Positions 34,625 through 46,287 of a stretch of DNA of 64,000 bases are shown here, piece by piece (position 1 is the first letter of the stretch; each line of letters opens with the position of its first letter). The position numbers and the translations under genes were made by a program. The notes below the pieces were generated by a model. The model did not search any database, was not told the DNA's origin, and saw only the letters and a program-made list of their open reading frames with translations. Source of the stretch: Melastoma dodecandrum (Eukaryota; Streptophyta; Magnoliopsida; Myrtales; Melastomataceae); the NCBI GenBank assembly GCA_029817715.1, contig JARUPY010000495.1, positions 496,001 to 560,000 on the forward strand, read 5' to 3'.

Positions 34625-35759
34625 TGCTCTCGTCGAGAACGGATCACGTCAAAAATATTTGGCAATAAGACTCACAGGGATTGTAAATGTGGTCGCCAGT
34701 AAGTAATTGAATGAAATTAACTGAATGCAAACAGTTTTACAATAAGTAAAGAATGCTTACAACCACAAAAATAAAAACAAGGACGGTGGTAAGGTCGTAG
34801 ACTGGCTACTGGGCTACGTTGACTCGGAGCAGGGTCGTAGACTTGATGATGGAAGCTGCAATCCAGCGTGTCTGAATGGTGAAGGAAGTCGTAGACTTGA
34901 CGCTGGGCACTCCGGACTCGAGAATCTGGTCAGCATAGTCGTAGACTTGATGGCAGAGCACTGTAGACTTGTACTCCTTGGCTGGCAGAACCTGGCTGCT
35001 GGGCTTGGTGGTCGGAACGTGATCGAATGTAGAGGTGGACGTGGATACCAAGGCTACGGTGGCTCACCCTGGTGGCGGTGTCATGTACCGGGACTACGAT
35101 GGCTCGTCCTGGCGTTGGAGTCGAAGGCGGAGAGTTGTTACCAAAGCTACGGTTGCTCACTCTGATGGTGGGAGTGAAGGTGGGGATTTGCTACCAGAGC
35201 TACAATTGCTCGCTTTGATAGTGGAAGTGAAGACCAATGAAACCTTAGGGGTTTAGCCCATGTCAGGGAATCCTAATAACTAACAACTAAGGGGTGACGT
35301 GCAAGATAAGCTTTTGTTGGCCGATTTGTTCATTGATTTTCTCTGAGGGAGATTTTCTCCCTTTTATACCCGGTCTGTTACGACCATCTGAAGATCTTCC
35401 AGACTCAACCACCCCAAGAATCTCGGAGCCAACAAACTAACTTCCTCTCGTGTAGACGTGGGTCGTAGACTCCTTTGACTTCGGTTTTAATTAATTATCA
35501 TTTAAGACGTGCATCAGTACAGACGTGGTTGGAAGCTCCATTTACCTCGGGGTTGTTAAACCGTCCTCCATGACGTGTGTCCTGTGCAGGCGCAGGCTTG
35601 TAGGCTTTCCCTGGTTATATGGTCACTATTCAGCCATATAGTCTGTGTAGACTACAGATGCAGGCCTGGTGTATCTAACTTTGTTAGGACTTCGCGCCTA
35701 TTATGGGCTTTGTCAGAAATAGGCCCAAGATAACCTATCGTGCTAACATCATGTCAACA
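34625..35759 (-). repeat. 3' LTR of the Tat-like element
   Basis: 1135 bp, TGCTCTCGTCGAGAACGG to ATCATGTCAACA on the plus strand. It shares its layout with the 5' LTR, including repeated GTCGTAGACTTGATG-type words (34795-34970) and CTACGGTTGCTCACTCTGATG-type words (35050-35210). Confidence 0.93.
35360..35368 (-). promoter_or_regulatory. TATA box in the 3' LTR
   Basis: TATAAAAGG on the minus strand, followed by GAGAAAATC; the same box is in the 5' LTR at 42681-42689. This places U3 on the right side and R-U5 on the left. Confidence 0.65.
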
Positions 35760-35775
35760 TAAGCCCCCCTTTTTT
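35760..35775 (-). other. Polypurine tract of the Tat-like element
   Basis: The minus strand reads AAAAAAGGGGGGCTTA immediately before the 3' LTR start TGTTGACATGATG, the expected plus-strand primer. Confidence 0.8.
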
Positions 35776-35879
35776 GGTGAGGGGACTTCTGTCGCCTAAG
35801 CACTTCTGACGTTGCTTGTTTCAGAAGACAAAATATTTTATCCCTTGCAAGAAGAAACCTTCCATCTTCCTCTTTCTAT

Positions 35880-36660
35880 AGAAAGACTCTTTGTCTTCTT
35901 CTTCTTATCTTTCCCAGAAAGAAAACCTCTCGTCTCCCTCCATCCGAACTCTCTTTAAATACCCTTGCAAGCTCTCTGAAAATCCTCACTTCTTGCTTCA
36001 ATGGTGTCTCTTCTTTTCGGATTCCAAACCTTGGGTTTTACTTCCAAGCCTTGCTTCTTGGTATAGTTCCCCTAACTGTACCATAGATACCTTCATTTCC
36101 TTCTGTCAAGAGAACTTTATGGATCTCTTGAAGATAAGCGGTTTCTTTCGCTCCTTCCCCGCTGAGAGACCAATGGCGCAAAAAAGGTTCTCCACTTGGC
36201 TCGAGGTGTGGAGCCACGAGGTTGATGATTCATTGTGTTCCATGCATCTGTGGCCCCGCTTAACGTTCACAGGTAACTAGGCATCCCTCAACACCGGTAC
36301 AGTTGAGTGTTATGAAGCGTGCATGCCGGAGCCTTACTGCCTGTTTAAAGACAAACGGCTGTACGTCCCTGCGACCGGGCATGTCCGTCCTACTAGGAGT
36401 TTCTCAAAGGCATACACCACGACTGGTTCTCTCTTCCTGCCGTTCGCCCCATTCTTTGGCAAAGAAGGATCTTCCAACAACAGTGTATCCTTCTGCAAGA
36501 GGCGGCCGCAGCACGCAATCCAAAGATTGGACAACCTCAGAAGTTCAGACAGCCAAATATTGTTGCAGATGGCTCAGGTCTCTTTCTGGAGCAAACGAAG
36601 ACCTTGGGGCTGCGTTGTCTTCGTCGTCCGACATTACAGGCGACTGACCTTATGAGGCAG
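35880..36660 (+). other. Antisense open-frame region in the Tat-like element
   Basis: Between RT and the 3' LTR, where RNase H and integrase are expected, the minus strand has no recognisable domain. Instead the plus strand has open frames at 35891-36280 and 36303-36655, including FMDLLKISGFFRSFP and TTTGSLFLPFAPFFG. Tat-lineage elements are known to carry an additional, sometimes antisense, open frame in this place. I cannot confirm a domain; the assignment is tentative. Confidence 0.35.
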
Positions 36661-36713
36661 AAAGCTGGCAGTGTTCGGTGCCCTGTCATACGCGAGCTTT
36701 CTCTTGGCCCAAT

Positions 36714-36838
36714 GAGACAGACCGTAGGTAATCACAAGTTGACTCGCCTCTGCCAGACTCCAGGGAAGAGGAAGTGAAAACCCGGTAAGACAGACCGTAG
36801 GTATTCACGAGTCAACCCGCTTCTGCCAGACTCCAGGA
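36714..36838. repeat. Tandem repeat inside the Tat-like element, period about 73 bp
   Basis: GACAGACCGTAGGTAATCAC at 36716 recurs as GACAGACCGTAGGTATTCAC at 36789; both are followed by TCTGCCAGACTCCAGG. Short tandem arrays near the 3' end are common in Tat/Ogre-type elements. Confidence 0.75.
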
Positions 36839-37039
36839 ACGAGAAGACAGAAGGAGAAGAACAAGGAGTGGAGGAGGAAAAGAAAGTGGGATCGACTGGG
36901 TCTACGATGCAGCAGTCGAAGGGCTAACTAAGTGTGAGAAATAGAAGAAGCAAACTTGGTTTCTAAGAGCCCCCTTTTTTTTTATATATTTTTTACATGA
37001 AAATATTATTGAGATTGTAGACTAGACTTAAAGTTCTAC

Positions 37040-38739
37040 CCTTGTCGACTTAAACACTATGTCATCAATGCAGGCTTCTATTGTCTTGCCAAAAGAGGCA
37101 CCAAATATAGTGTTCATTGCTCGCTGATAGGTAGCGCCAGCGTTCTTTAACCCGAATGGCATTACTACCCATTCGAATATTCCTAGGGGACATCTGAACG
37201 TTGTTTTATGTATATCTTCTTATACGATGAAGATTTGGTTATAGCCAAAAAAACCATCCATGAATGACATAATCTGATGCCCTGCTGTCTTATCTATGAG
37301 ATCATCTGCGATGGGCATATGGTATTCATCCTTTGGAGTGCACAATTCAGATCTCCAAAGTCTATACAGACCCTGATTTTTTTGTTCCTTTTCAGGACGG
37401 GTATGATGCTAGAAATACACTCTGTATAGCGCGAAGTCCTTATGTAGCCTGCTCGAAGAAGTTTTTTAACTTCTTCAAATAGTAATTGTGTTACTTCTTT
37501 AGTCATGCGCCTTGGTGCTTGCTGCACTGGTTTAAAATCCTTCTTGATGGGAAAGGTATTTTCTACTAGTATACGGTCTAATCCTGGCATCACAGTATAA
37601 TCCTAGGTTAAGCAGTCCTTGAATTCCTCAAGTACTCCCTTAATCACATTAAAAAGTTCTTTATTTACAGAAGAACTAATGACAAGAGTCCTAGGAGAGG
37701 ACTCACTTCCTAGATTAATGTTGACCAATGGGTCGCAAAGGGTCATCAAAGACTCGTGTTCCTCTGAACCACCTAAGTCGGTAGACACGGGCTTATTACA
37801 AGCATTAGGCTCTCTAGTCGCTACTGTTGTCTACAGTAGTGATTTTCCTAGTAGACTTGAAGCCGTCGAAGGACATCGGCGACCGCTTCGTTCGTTCCTT
37901 CATTCTGGTCCATTGGTCCCTTCCTTTAGGAGTTTATCGGGATCCAACTCCATAACAGCATTCTACCGGTCCTTTCCAACTCCTTCTTCTTTTTCTTCGT
38001 CGTTTCTTGCGGGTTTTTCGCTCGAGTTTACCTCTTGCAGAACATCCTCGATGTCTTTGGAAGAAAGCTCATCTCCCCATCCGGTCGGGACAATCGGCCC
38101 TATATCTGGCTTAGGGTGCGATGTCCCGTAGTCTACGACGTAGCCAAACTTTCCAGATGGTTGACCAAGGGGTCCAACAGTAGGGTTGTCAAGCTTATAA
38201 CACTGTTCTAGTGTGAGGTCCTTAACAGTCTTATCTGTCTCTCCATGCAAGATACCTTTGTCACAAAAGGAGCATTCATCAACCTTGATAATTTCAATTT
38301 CAGAGTCAACCCTTGACATCAACTCTCTATGTAAAGTGAAAGGAATAGCTGCAGCTTTATGGAGCCAGTCACGGCCCAACAAAGCATTAAAAGTAGGAAT
38401 TATGTCTATCACAAAGAAAGCAGTTTCTCTTTCCTGGCGACTGACTTCAAGGTGCACAGAGAAAACCCCTAAGCATTCAGACTTCTTACCATTAAAACCA
38501 CTCACTGTGACATTGGTTTTAACCAAGTCGCGAGGCTTATAATCAAGCATTTTAAACCTGGACAGAGGAAGCACGTTTATAGTAGCCCCGTTGTCTACAA
38601 GGACTCGACTCACCACTATACCATCAAAGGTAGCGGTTATGTATAAAGAATGCATGTGTTGTTTCATGCTATCAGATGGTTTCTCCAACCAATTCAGTGG
38701 GAAGCCCGTTGGGTAAGCAGAAGAACAAGGAAGAGGCAC
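37040..38739 (-). pseudogene. Tat-like pol: protease and partial reverse transcriptase
   Basis: Minus strand. The frame at 38739-37963 holds a retropepsin-like domain: LVDNGATINVLPLSRF, then FFVIDIIPTFNALLGRDWLH. A linker (37788-37603) leads to reverse transcriptase (37593-37294: FPIKKDFKPVQQAPRRM, VCIDFGDLN, where RxDxRxLN is usual), and after a frame change to MPFGLKNAGATYQRAMNTIF and a catalytic-type CIDDIVFKS near 37060. The RT thumb, RNase H and integrase are absent. The active-site aspartates are visible, but the broken frames rule out function from this copy. Confidence 0.85.
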
Positions 38740-39429
38740 TTAACCTCCAACGGTCTCCATATTTCGCTTACTAGCGAAGTCTACAGGCAGGGTAAGAGTG
38801 TTGCAGCTCACGACTAGCCTCATCTCCCCGTCGACATCGCTTGGGATTTCGCTCCGGAGTGGGGTATAGTCAAAACTTGAGCCAGGCTCTTCTGAATGGT
38901 CTGTAGACTCAATGTGTTCTGCTTCGGCATTTAATCCGTTTGTAGGCACCCTGGCCGGTAGAGCAGCTCTTGAGAGGGTAGGCCTAAGCCTTTTAGCGAC
39001 GTAACTTAGACGTTTGTCCCTTCTCTTGCGAGCCCTTGGTGTCAAAGTGGTCTTGCCCACTTCCTTCTGCCAATATTTTGAAGAGTTAACCGCTTTAATT
39101 ACCCTTGATCTCTTAGAACCAAAGAGAGTTTGACATACCTCGACAAAGTCTCCAACAAATGGATCGTATCTTGCCACTCTTCGCGTTGGTACCTATTGCA
39201 GTTCCGAACAAGTGTTGTTAGTTTCACAAGTACCTGTAGCTGTAGAGCGCGCATGTTTAACCACGATTTCCCCATTTAAGGACAAGTCTACAAGCTTGAG
39301 GAAGTAGTTGACACGACATGAGGTGCAGAGCTGAGTGATCAGGAACCTGTTCTGAGCTATAAGCTTGCATTTCTGACAGAGCATCTTCTCATCAAGGAAC
39401 TGAGCTATTGGTTGTCCTGTTCGGAGCGC

Positions 39430-41806
39430 CTAGATGACTACTCTAGGTATTCCATGTCTCGGCATGTTCCCTTTCTCCTGTGGTCTTTCAGACCGTTGGT
39501 CTCTACCAGGGTTGTTTCCTTCTATAGTCCCAGAGCGGGATTCACCAGAATGGCCAAGTCTTTCCTGCCTTGGCTTTGCCCCTTGTTGGGAAGACGAATC
39601 ACTAAACTCCAGGTGTCGCTTGGGACGCTCGAGCAAGCAGGGCTGTTGTTTAGGTGCTCTGCCTCGACCGAGAGGGCCACTTCTTCCTCCCCGGGTTACT
39701 GGCATGCGCTCTGCACTTGTGGGGCTTTTGAATCCCCTTTATGATTAGTTGGAGGTGCTTCACGAACTTGGGGAGACTATTCCCATTGCCACCTCCTCAA
39801 GTGGGGTCAGGTCATACTAGGTATCTCCCTGATTGTTCTGCAAATACTTCCCGAACGTATTGCATTTGTCAATGGTGTGCGTGTCATCCATGTACCAACA
39901 ACAAAGGCTGGGCGCAACTTCCTTGACTGGACAGGTGGTTACACCCTTATCAGCCAGGCGACGGAAGAGGGCATTCGAGGTCTCCCTGGGAATCTTTATG
40001 TCCTGCAGGGAAAAGTCCGTATTAGTTTCGATGAAATTGATATCTACATCAACAAAATCAAACATATGAATGGCTTCTTCGTCAAAAGGTCTGTCGTCGA
40101 CCATAGTGACTTCGTCCACTTCAGGAAAACACAATTGCTTTGACTCTGTAAGGTCCTGAATTATATTCCTGAATGACAGACAATCCCTAGTCATGTGTGT
40201 AAACGACCCGTGCCATTTGCAGTAATTTCTAGTCTTTTCTCTTTCTGTCTAGGGGGCTATATGGCCTGGTTTAAGCTTAATCCGCTTCCGTTGGATGAGC
40301 CAATCAAAGATCACATTTACCTTGTCTACGTCGAAAGAATATTTTCTTTCTTCACTAGACGTCTTATATGCTCTGGCTTTTGTGTTTTTCCATGCTAGAG
40401 GCTCACAAACCGTTGCTTCGCCTTTCACAAATTCGGCCATGTCTACCTCAAGGGTTTCCAACTGATAAGCGTGCTTAGACTGAGCTTCTTCCATTAGTAA
40501 CTGATGGTACTCAGTTGCTCTCCTAGACAGGTCATACAGGTGATTAAACCTTTCTCTCAGTAGCTTCTTCTTGAAAGGCATAGACAACGCGTTTAGCACA
40601 ATCATCGACTGATCCCTTTAAGGAATCGCCGGTCTACAGCGTAGTAGCGCCTTTCGTAGACGCATGAGGAACTGTCCTGGGTGTTCTCCTGTGGTCTGCT
40701 TAAGCCGCATCACCTCAAAGATTGTCATGGGTGTGTCTAAACGAGCAAATGCTTTCATGAAGGAAAACTACATTTCCGGCCATGATGTTACTGATCCAGG
40801 AGGTAGACTCGCATAACATGTGAAGGCATCTTCCGTAAGAGAATTTAGGAATAACTTTAGCTTCCAAAAATCATTGACTGCAGCGTATCCTGCCTGATGA
40901 GTGAACCGGGCTATATGCTCCATGGGTGTCATCTCATCTTCCCCCGAAAAGCAAGTAAAATCAGGTACTCTGTACCTCCTAGGCAGGGGATAATCCTTGT
41001 TGATGCAGGTAGGGTACAGGGTCGTCCTGCCTGACCGCCCCAGATACCATCTGCTCTAAGACTTGAGCAATCATCTCTCTCGGATTCTGTGGTAGTGGGG
41101 ATACAGGATCAAACTGTTCCCGAACATATTCCTGACTCACTTTTTCTGGAGGATAAGACACCCTTGCTGTAGCTTGGTGTGGCTGTGGGTTTACCGAGAC
41201 GTTAGTGTAGAAGCTCTCTGCCCGTGGTAGACTTCCCATAACGGGAGCTTCCACTGGAGGTATTTCCTCTACAGGTAATTTACTAGGTCAGCGAGAGGGT
41301 ATGACACTTGCATACCTGTTTGTTTCACCCTGAGCTTTTATCTCGTCGTCATCTACTGGAGTCACTGCATATACGGCATTTGCCCTCCAGGCGGGAGACC
41401 GAGAGGTAGTAGGCCTTCATGGGGACCTCCGATCCCTCTTACTTACCTCTGTAGCGCGTGGGTTAGCGCCGCCCCAAGGTTCATCCTCCTGGAACGATAC
41501 ATTGCGCCTCTCTGTGCGCCGGGCGTCTCCCATGAAAGAGTTCTCCCTATCCACGGTAGTACTTGGCTTTGTAGCGGCATTTGGCCTATTCAAAGTGCTG
41601 AGCTGCTCCAAAATCTGAGCCACATTGTCTTGCAATCCAGTGATAATTCTGTCCATTGGGCTCCTCATATCATTGAATTCTTTATGGAATTCAAGCCTGG
41701 ATATGAACTCAGAAGGAGTATGCACCCCAGAATCAGGTTGATTCGCAGTCTCTTGGTTTCCTAGAGCCGCATTCTCGACGTTTAAGTCTGTACAAGCTTC
41801 TTCCAA
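39430..41806 (-). pseudogene. Tat-like gag region, decayed
   Basis: Minus-strand frames at 41806-41417, 41254-40979 and 40605-40249 plus intervening sequence read as a retrotransposon gag: a polar N-terminus, then FLNSLTEDAFTCYASLPPGS and FMKAFARLDTP-like text (about 40860-40720) and ALSMPFKKKLLRERFNHLYD, typical of the plant gag core. A later frame (40194-39817) has CCWYMDDTHTIDKCN, a degenerate zinc-knuckle-like piece. Several in-frame stops separate the pieces. Confidence 0.8.
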
Positions 41807-41914
41807 AGCATACGGCTTATGTGCTGATCATCTCCATCTAATGGAGGTGGAGGGTCGCAATCAGCTCCAATCCGGATACTTTTTGCCATCTGAAAACTTT
41901 TAGTTTCACGACTC

Positions 41915-41929
41915 CCACTGTGGTCGCCA
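41915..41929 (-). other. Primer-binding site of the Tat-like element
   Basis: The minus strand reads TGGCGACCACAGTGG six bases after the 5' LTR end. It resembles the TGGCGACTCCACTGG type found in Ogre/Tat elements, thought to pair with tRNA-Arg. Exact tRNA pairing was not checked. Confidence 0.6.
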
Positions 41930-41935
41930 AAAACG

Positions 41936-43081
41936 TGTTCCGTAGAGAATGGATCATGTCGCAAATATTTGGCAATAAAACTCACAGTGATTGTAAATGT
42001 GGTCGCCGGTAAGTAATTGAATGAAATAGATTGAATGTAAACAATTTTACAATAAGTAAAGAAAGCTTACAACCATAAAAATAGAAACAAGGACGGAAAT
42101 AAGGTCATCGACTGGCTGCTAGGCTCCGTAGACTCGGAGCGGGGCCGTAGACTTGGTGCTGGGAACTGCAATCCAGCGAGTTTGAGCGGTGAAGGACTTC
42201 GTAGACTTGACGCTGGGCACTCCAGGCTCGAGAATATGGTCAGCGTGGTCGTAGATTCAATGGCAGAGCGCTGTAGACTTGCACTCCTTGGCTGACATAA
42301 CTTGGCTGCTGGGCTTGGTGGACGGAATGTGGTCGAATGTAGAGGCAGACGTTGATACCAAGGCTACGGTGGCTCACCCTGGTGGTTGTGTTGAAGGTGG
42401 AGAACTGTACCGGGACAACGGTGGCTCGTCCTGGCATTAGAGTCGAAGGCGAAGATTTGCTACCAAAGCTACGGTTGCTCACTCTGATGGTGGAAGTGAA
42501 GGCGGGGATTTGTTACCAAAGCTACGGTTGCTCACTTTGATGGTGGAAGTGAAGACCAATGAAACCTTAGGGGTTTCGCCCAAGTCGGGGAATCCTAACA
42601 ACTAACAACTTAGGGGAGACGAGCAAGATAAACTTATGTTGGCTGATTTGTTCGTGATTTTCTCTTAGGGAGATCTTCTCCCTTTTATACGTGGTCCGTT
42701 ACGACCTCCTGAAGATCTTCCAGACTCAACCACCCCCAAGAATCTTCGAGCCAACAAACTGACTTCCACTCGTGCATGCGTGGGTCATAGACTCCTTTGA
42801 CTTCGGGTTAAATTAATTGTCTTTTAAGACGTGCATCAGTATAGACGTGGGTTGTAAGCTCCATTTATCTCGAGACTGTTAAACCGTCCTCCATGACGTG
42901 TGTCCTGTGCAGGCACGGGCTTGTAGACTTTCCTTGGTTACAAGGTCACTACTTAGCCATATAGTATGTATAGAATATAGAAGCAGGCCTGGTGTGTCTA
43001 CTTTGTTAGATCTTCGCGCCTATTATGGGCGTTGTCAGAAATAGTCCCAAGATAACCTATCGTGTTAACATCATGTCAACA
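41936..43081 (-). repeat. 5' LTR of the Tat-like element
   Basis: 1146 bp, plus-strand reading TGTTCCGTAGAGAATGG to ATCATGTCAACA. It differs from the 3' LTR by many substitutions and several short indels, so the insertion is not very recent. A TATA box (TATAAAAGG, minus) lies at 42681-42689. Confidence 0.93.
42681..42689 (-). promoter_or_regulatory. TATA box in the 5' LTR
   Basis: TATAAAAGG on the minus strand, preceded by CCACG and followed by GAGAAGATC; this would be the promoter of the Tat-like element. Confidence 0.65.
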
Positions 43082-43086
43082 ACTGC
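43082..43086. repeat. Target-site duplication ACTGC, right
   Basis: Identical to 34620-34624; the host sequence resumes as CTGATGGGAAGTGAACG. Confidence 0.92.
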
Positions 43087-43144
43087 CTGATGGGAAGTGA
43101 ACGAGAATAGATTCTTCCGTTAGTGCATCATTTGTTGCACTGCA

Positions 43145-43219
43145 ACAATGAAATTCGTACATAGATTGGCACTTGTATTTTAAGTGTGCTCGTAGAATGT
43201 TACAGATCACAATAAAAAC
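43145..43219. other. 75-bp segment inverted relative to its paralogue
   Basis: This segment (ACAATGAAATTCGTACATAG ... AATAAAAAC) is the reverse complement of 62629-62705 in the second malic-enzyme copy, while the flanks on both sides are collinear. A small inverted repeat TTGTTGCACTGCAACAA sits at its left edge here. Confidence 0.85.
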
Positions 43220-43779
43220 AAAAAAGAAAAGAAAAGCATTTTCCCCGTTACCACATGCTGAAAACCCTACAGGGAATGCCTCATTTTTTCATCTAAATTT
43301 TTGTTTAACTTGGATTAAAAGTAAAGAATACCAATATTTTATTGTTCCATGTCACCACACATTAGTAACTTATTTTGGTTTAAGCATGAAGAATCTATAT
43401 CTTTGTTGCAACAATGATTATGCGATCATACTGCTTACAGCTAGCATACTCAGAAAATTTTTTTATGTGTAGTTAATATATGATAATTTGTGTTTGAAGA
43501 AAATTATTTTGCCAAACAATTTCAATGGTAATGTGTAATGACAGGGAACGGCTGGAGTTGCAATTGCTAGTTGTTTTGGAGCAGTCAGAGAGCTCAAGGA
43601 AGGGCCATGATTGGCTTCCCGAAAATGAAAATTGTTGTTGTTGCTTCCTTTCATATTGATTTCCAATGTTGTCTTCTGTAGTTACTCCCCGTCTTGGCTG
43701 TTTTCGGAAGACGTACTACCGCATAATTGACCCTCTAACTTAGTGTCGCGGTTCCAAACAACGACACTTGGACATTACG

Positions 43780-43892
43780 ATAAATTTTTCTAAGTGTGTG
43801 AAAGTTGTGGTTCTCAACCCCTTTTTCTATTAATTGCGGGGTTCCTAACCATGTCATTCACACACTTAGAAAAAAATTTCTCCTAGTGTGCT
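43780..43892. mobile_element. Small foldback/CACTA-like MITE candidate
   Basis: AAATTTTTCTAAGTGTGTGAAAG (left, near 43783) pairs with TTCACACACTTAGAAAAAAATTT (right, near 43857), and the right end reads TTTCTCCTAGTG, the complement of a CACTAGGAGAAA-type terminus. Neighbouring GTGTCGCGGTTCC-like words repeat. The same structure is at about 63235-63355, so it predates the duplication. Confidence 0.5.
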
Positions 43893-45293
43893 AGTGTCGC
43901 CATCGAGAATCATGCCACTAAATTGAGCTTCAAAGACGTGGTTGCCAACAGTGTCACTGCCCACCCAAACTAGTGTCGTGGTTGGAAACCATGTCTTATT
44001 TGTAAATTGCGCACTTCCAGACATTGAGAGCGCTATTTTGAGAGTTTCTCAAACTCGAACCATATTTCGTAAATTTTGTTTAAAACTAAAACAAATATCC
44101 TGTTTTTCCGTACCAATTATGAATTAGGCATGCCAGATAAGTATTTCTGACATTTTTAAAGAGAAATTATATTTGCCTTCATGGGAAAATCGCTGATTAC
44201 CTTGTGGGACCAAGTGAGATAAGTAAAGCCTGATGTGCTACTTGGTTTGTCAGCAGTTGGACTTTTCTCCATGGAGGTATAGAAGTTGTTCCAACCTCTT
44301 AGTTATCACTGCAATGCTGTAATTCTAGACATACAAGGCCATTATCTTGTTTTCCAACATCTGCCTTATTTGCTTTTTATTCCTTGAAGTGGGAAAGAAC
44401 TAAGGGAAGGATATATTCCCAGTTATCTTGTCATGGTAATCCTGACAAAATATGTTGAGGAATAATCCCCCAGAGAAAGTCCTTTCCCAAAATCCACTTC
44501 CTTGACGACCAAGAGTAGAACATGTCATGACAGTTCTCAGACCACTACATACCACACCACCTGCTAGCTGGGATGTTAATGTTGTCTGTCAGGTGTTACA
44601 AGCAATGAAGGGTTCCACTTCTACCAGACCAGCCATTTTTGCAATGTCAAACCCGACGAAGAACGGTACAATACTGATCCCCTACATATCTTTTAGAACA
44701 TAGGTCGGTAAAGTCCGGATAACTGACAACAAACTTTTTTCTTTCTCAGCTGAATGTACCCCTGAGGAAGCCTTCTCCATTGTTGGTGAAAACATCATAT
44801 TTGCAAGTGGAAACCCATTCATTGAGGTGGATCTTGGTGTGTATTAATTTCTTTTGGTTTTATTACTTTGAATATGTTGTGTTTTTCTTAACCATACTAA
44901 TCTCTTGTGAGTTGATGTCATCATCGGCTTCTTTTATTTTCTATTTCAAGTGTCACCCTTCCACTTTACTCAACACCAAAGGGAACCAAGGAAATAACAT
45001 GTATCTCTTCCCTGGGTGAGCCTCAGTTTTCCTCCGACCGGTTGTAAGCCTGATTTATTAATCCGGTCTTTGAAAATATGCTCCCCATCGTTGTGCTATT
45101 CTCTTCCCTTTTCCCCTTTTTAATCGTTTAGCATAGGACTGGGAACCCTTCTGTCTGGATCAAGGATCGTATCTGATGGCAAGCGGCAGGCTGCAGCTGA
45201 GTGGTATTGCACTTGTCTTAACTCGTCCTCCTGGTAATCTAATCTACAGCAAATTGGAAAAGTTCATTATCTATTCTAAGAAAGATGTGCACT

Positions 45294-46287
45294 TGTTGAC
45301 ATGATAAGCTATCTTGGGCCTACTCTCTAACAATTTAAAGCCCACGAGGGGAATGTAGAGAATGAGAAAAGGCGTGGTGATCACCCCAAGTCTACAGCCC
45401 ACGACTGCACAGACCACATGTCTTAAAGGAAGGTTTATTGACTCTGAGATCCGCAGAGTCTACAGTACACGTCTGCACAGGTCGCACGTCTTAAAAGACG
45501 GTTTGTTAACTCCGAGATCCATGGAAGGTAGTTTAGATTGGAGGACCTCCGGAGAACGTGACAGACCCATTAGACCGAGTATTAAAGGAAAGAGATCTTT
45601 CGATCAATCAGCTACACTGAAGCCTTGTATTGCTCGGCACCCCGTAGTTGTTAGGATCCCCCGACCTGGGCGAAACTCTTGGGTTTCATTGGTCTTCACT
45701 TCCACTGCCAGAGTGAGTAACCGTAGCTCTGGCAGCCAAACTCCGCCTTCACTTCCACCCCCAGAGTGAGCAACCGTAGCTCTAGTAACCAATCACCGCC
45801 AGCACTCTACCGCCAGGACAAGTCACCGTAGTCTCGGCAAATAACTCCGCCTTCGATTCCGCAACCAGATCTACAGCCCTCTGTCATCAAGACTACGACG
45901 CCATCGCCCGGATTCATAAGTCCACTGCGCCCAATGTCAGGTCTACAACGTCACCCTCATCTAGATTTACAAGTTCACAACACCCAGTGTCAAGTCTACG
46001 ACATTGCCGCTGTCCAAATCCACCAGTTTACAATGTCTAGCGGCAAGTTTACGGCGTTGCATCACTATCCACTTAGTCTGCGGCGCTCAACAGCAAGTCT
46101 ACGGCGTTGTCTACGACATTGCACCACCGTCCTTACTTTATTTTTATGGCTGTAAATATCTTATTTTTATTGTAAGACTTTGTATATTCAATTTAATCTA
46201 TTTATTTTACTTAATGGCGATTACATCTATAAACCCTGTGAGTATTATTACCAAATATTTTTTACGTGATCCGTTTCGGCGCAAACA
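45294..46287 (+). mobile_element. Solo LTR (Tat-like family) in a malic-enzyme intron
   Basis: Runs TGTTGACATGATAAGC to TTTCGGCGCAAACA, 994 bp, in the opposite orientation to the element at 34625-43081. Flanks are GCACT (45289-45293) and ACACT (46288-46292), a 5-bp duplication with one change. The interior has the family's CAAGTCTACGAC-type and CCAGAGTGAGCAACCGTAGC-type repeats. It sits between malic-enzyme exons ending at 45203 and starting at 46421. Confidence 0.88.

Larger units (their letters stand above)
34625..43081 (-). mobile_element. 8457-bp Tat-like Ty3/gypsy LTR retrotransposon
   Basis: Two LTRs (34625-35759 and 41936-43081), TG...CA ends, 5-bp duplications ACTGC, primer site (41915-41929), polypurine tract (35760-35775) and gag/protease/RT remains are all on the minus strand. 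The protease text (LVDNGATINVLP, ALLGRDWLH) fits the Tat group. RNase H and integrase are not found between RT and the 3' LTR. Gag and pol carry stops and frame changes. It is therefore a non-autonomous or decayed element within a malic-enzyme intron. Confidence 0.92.
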
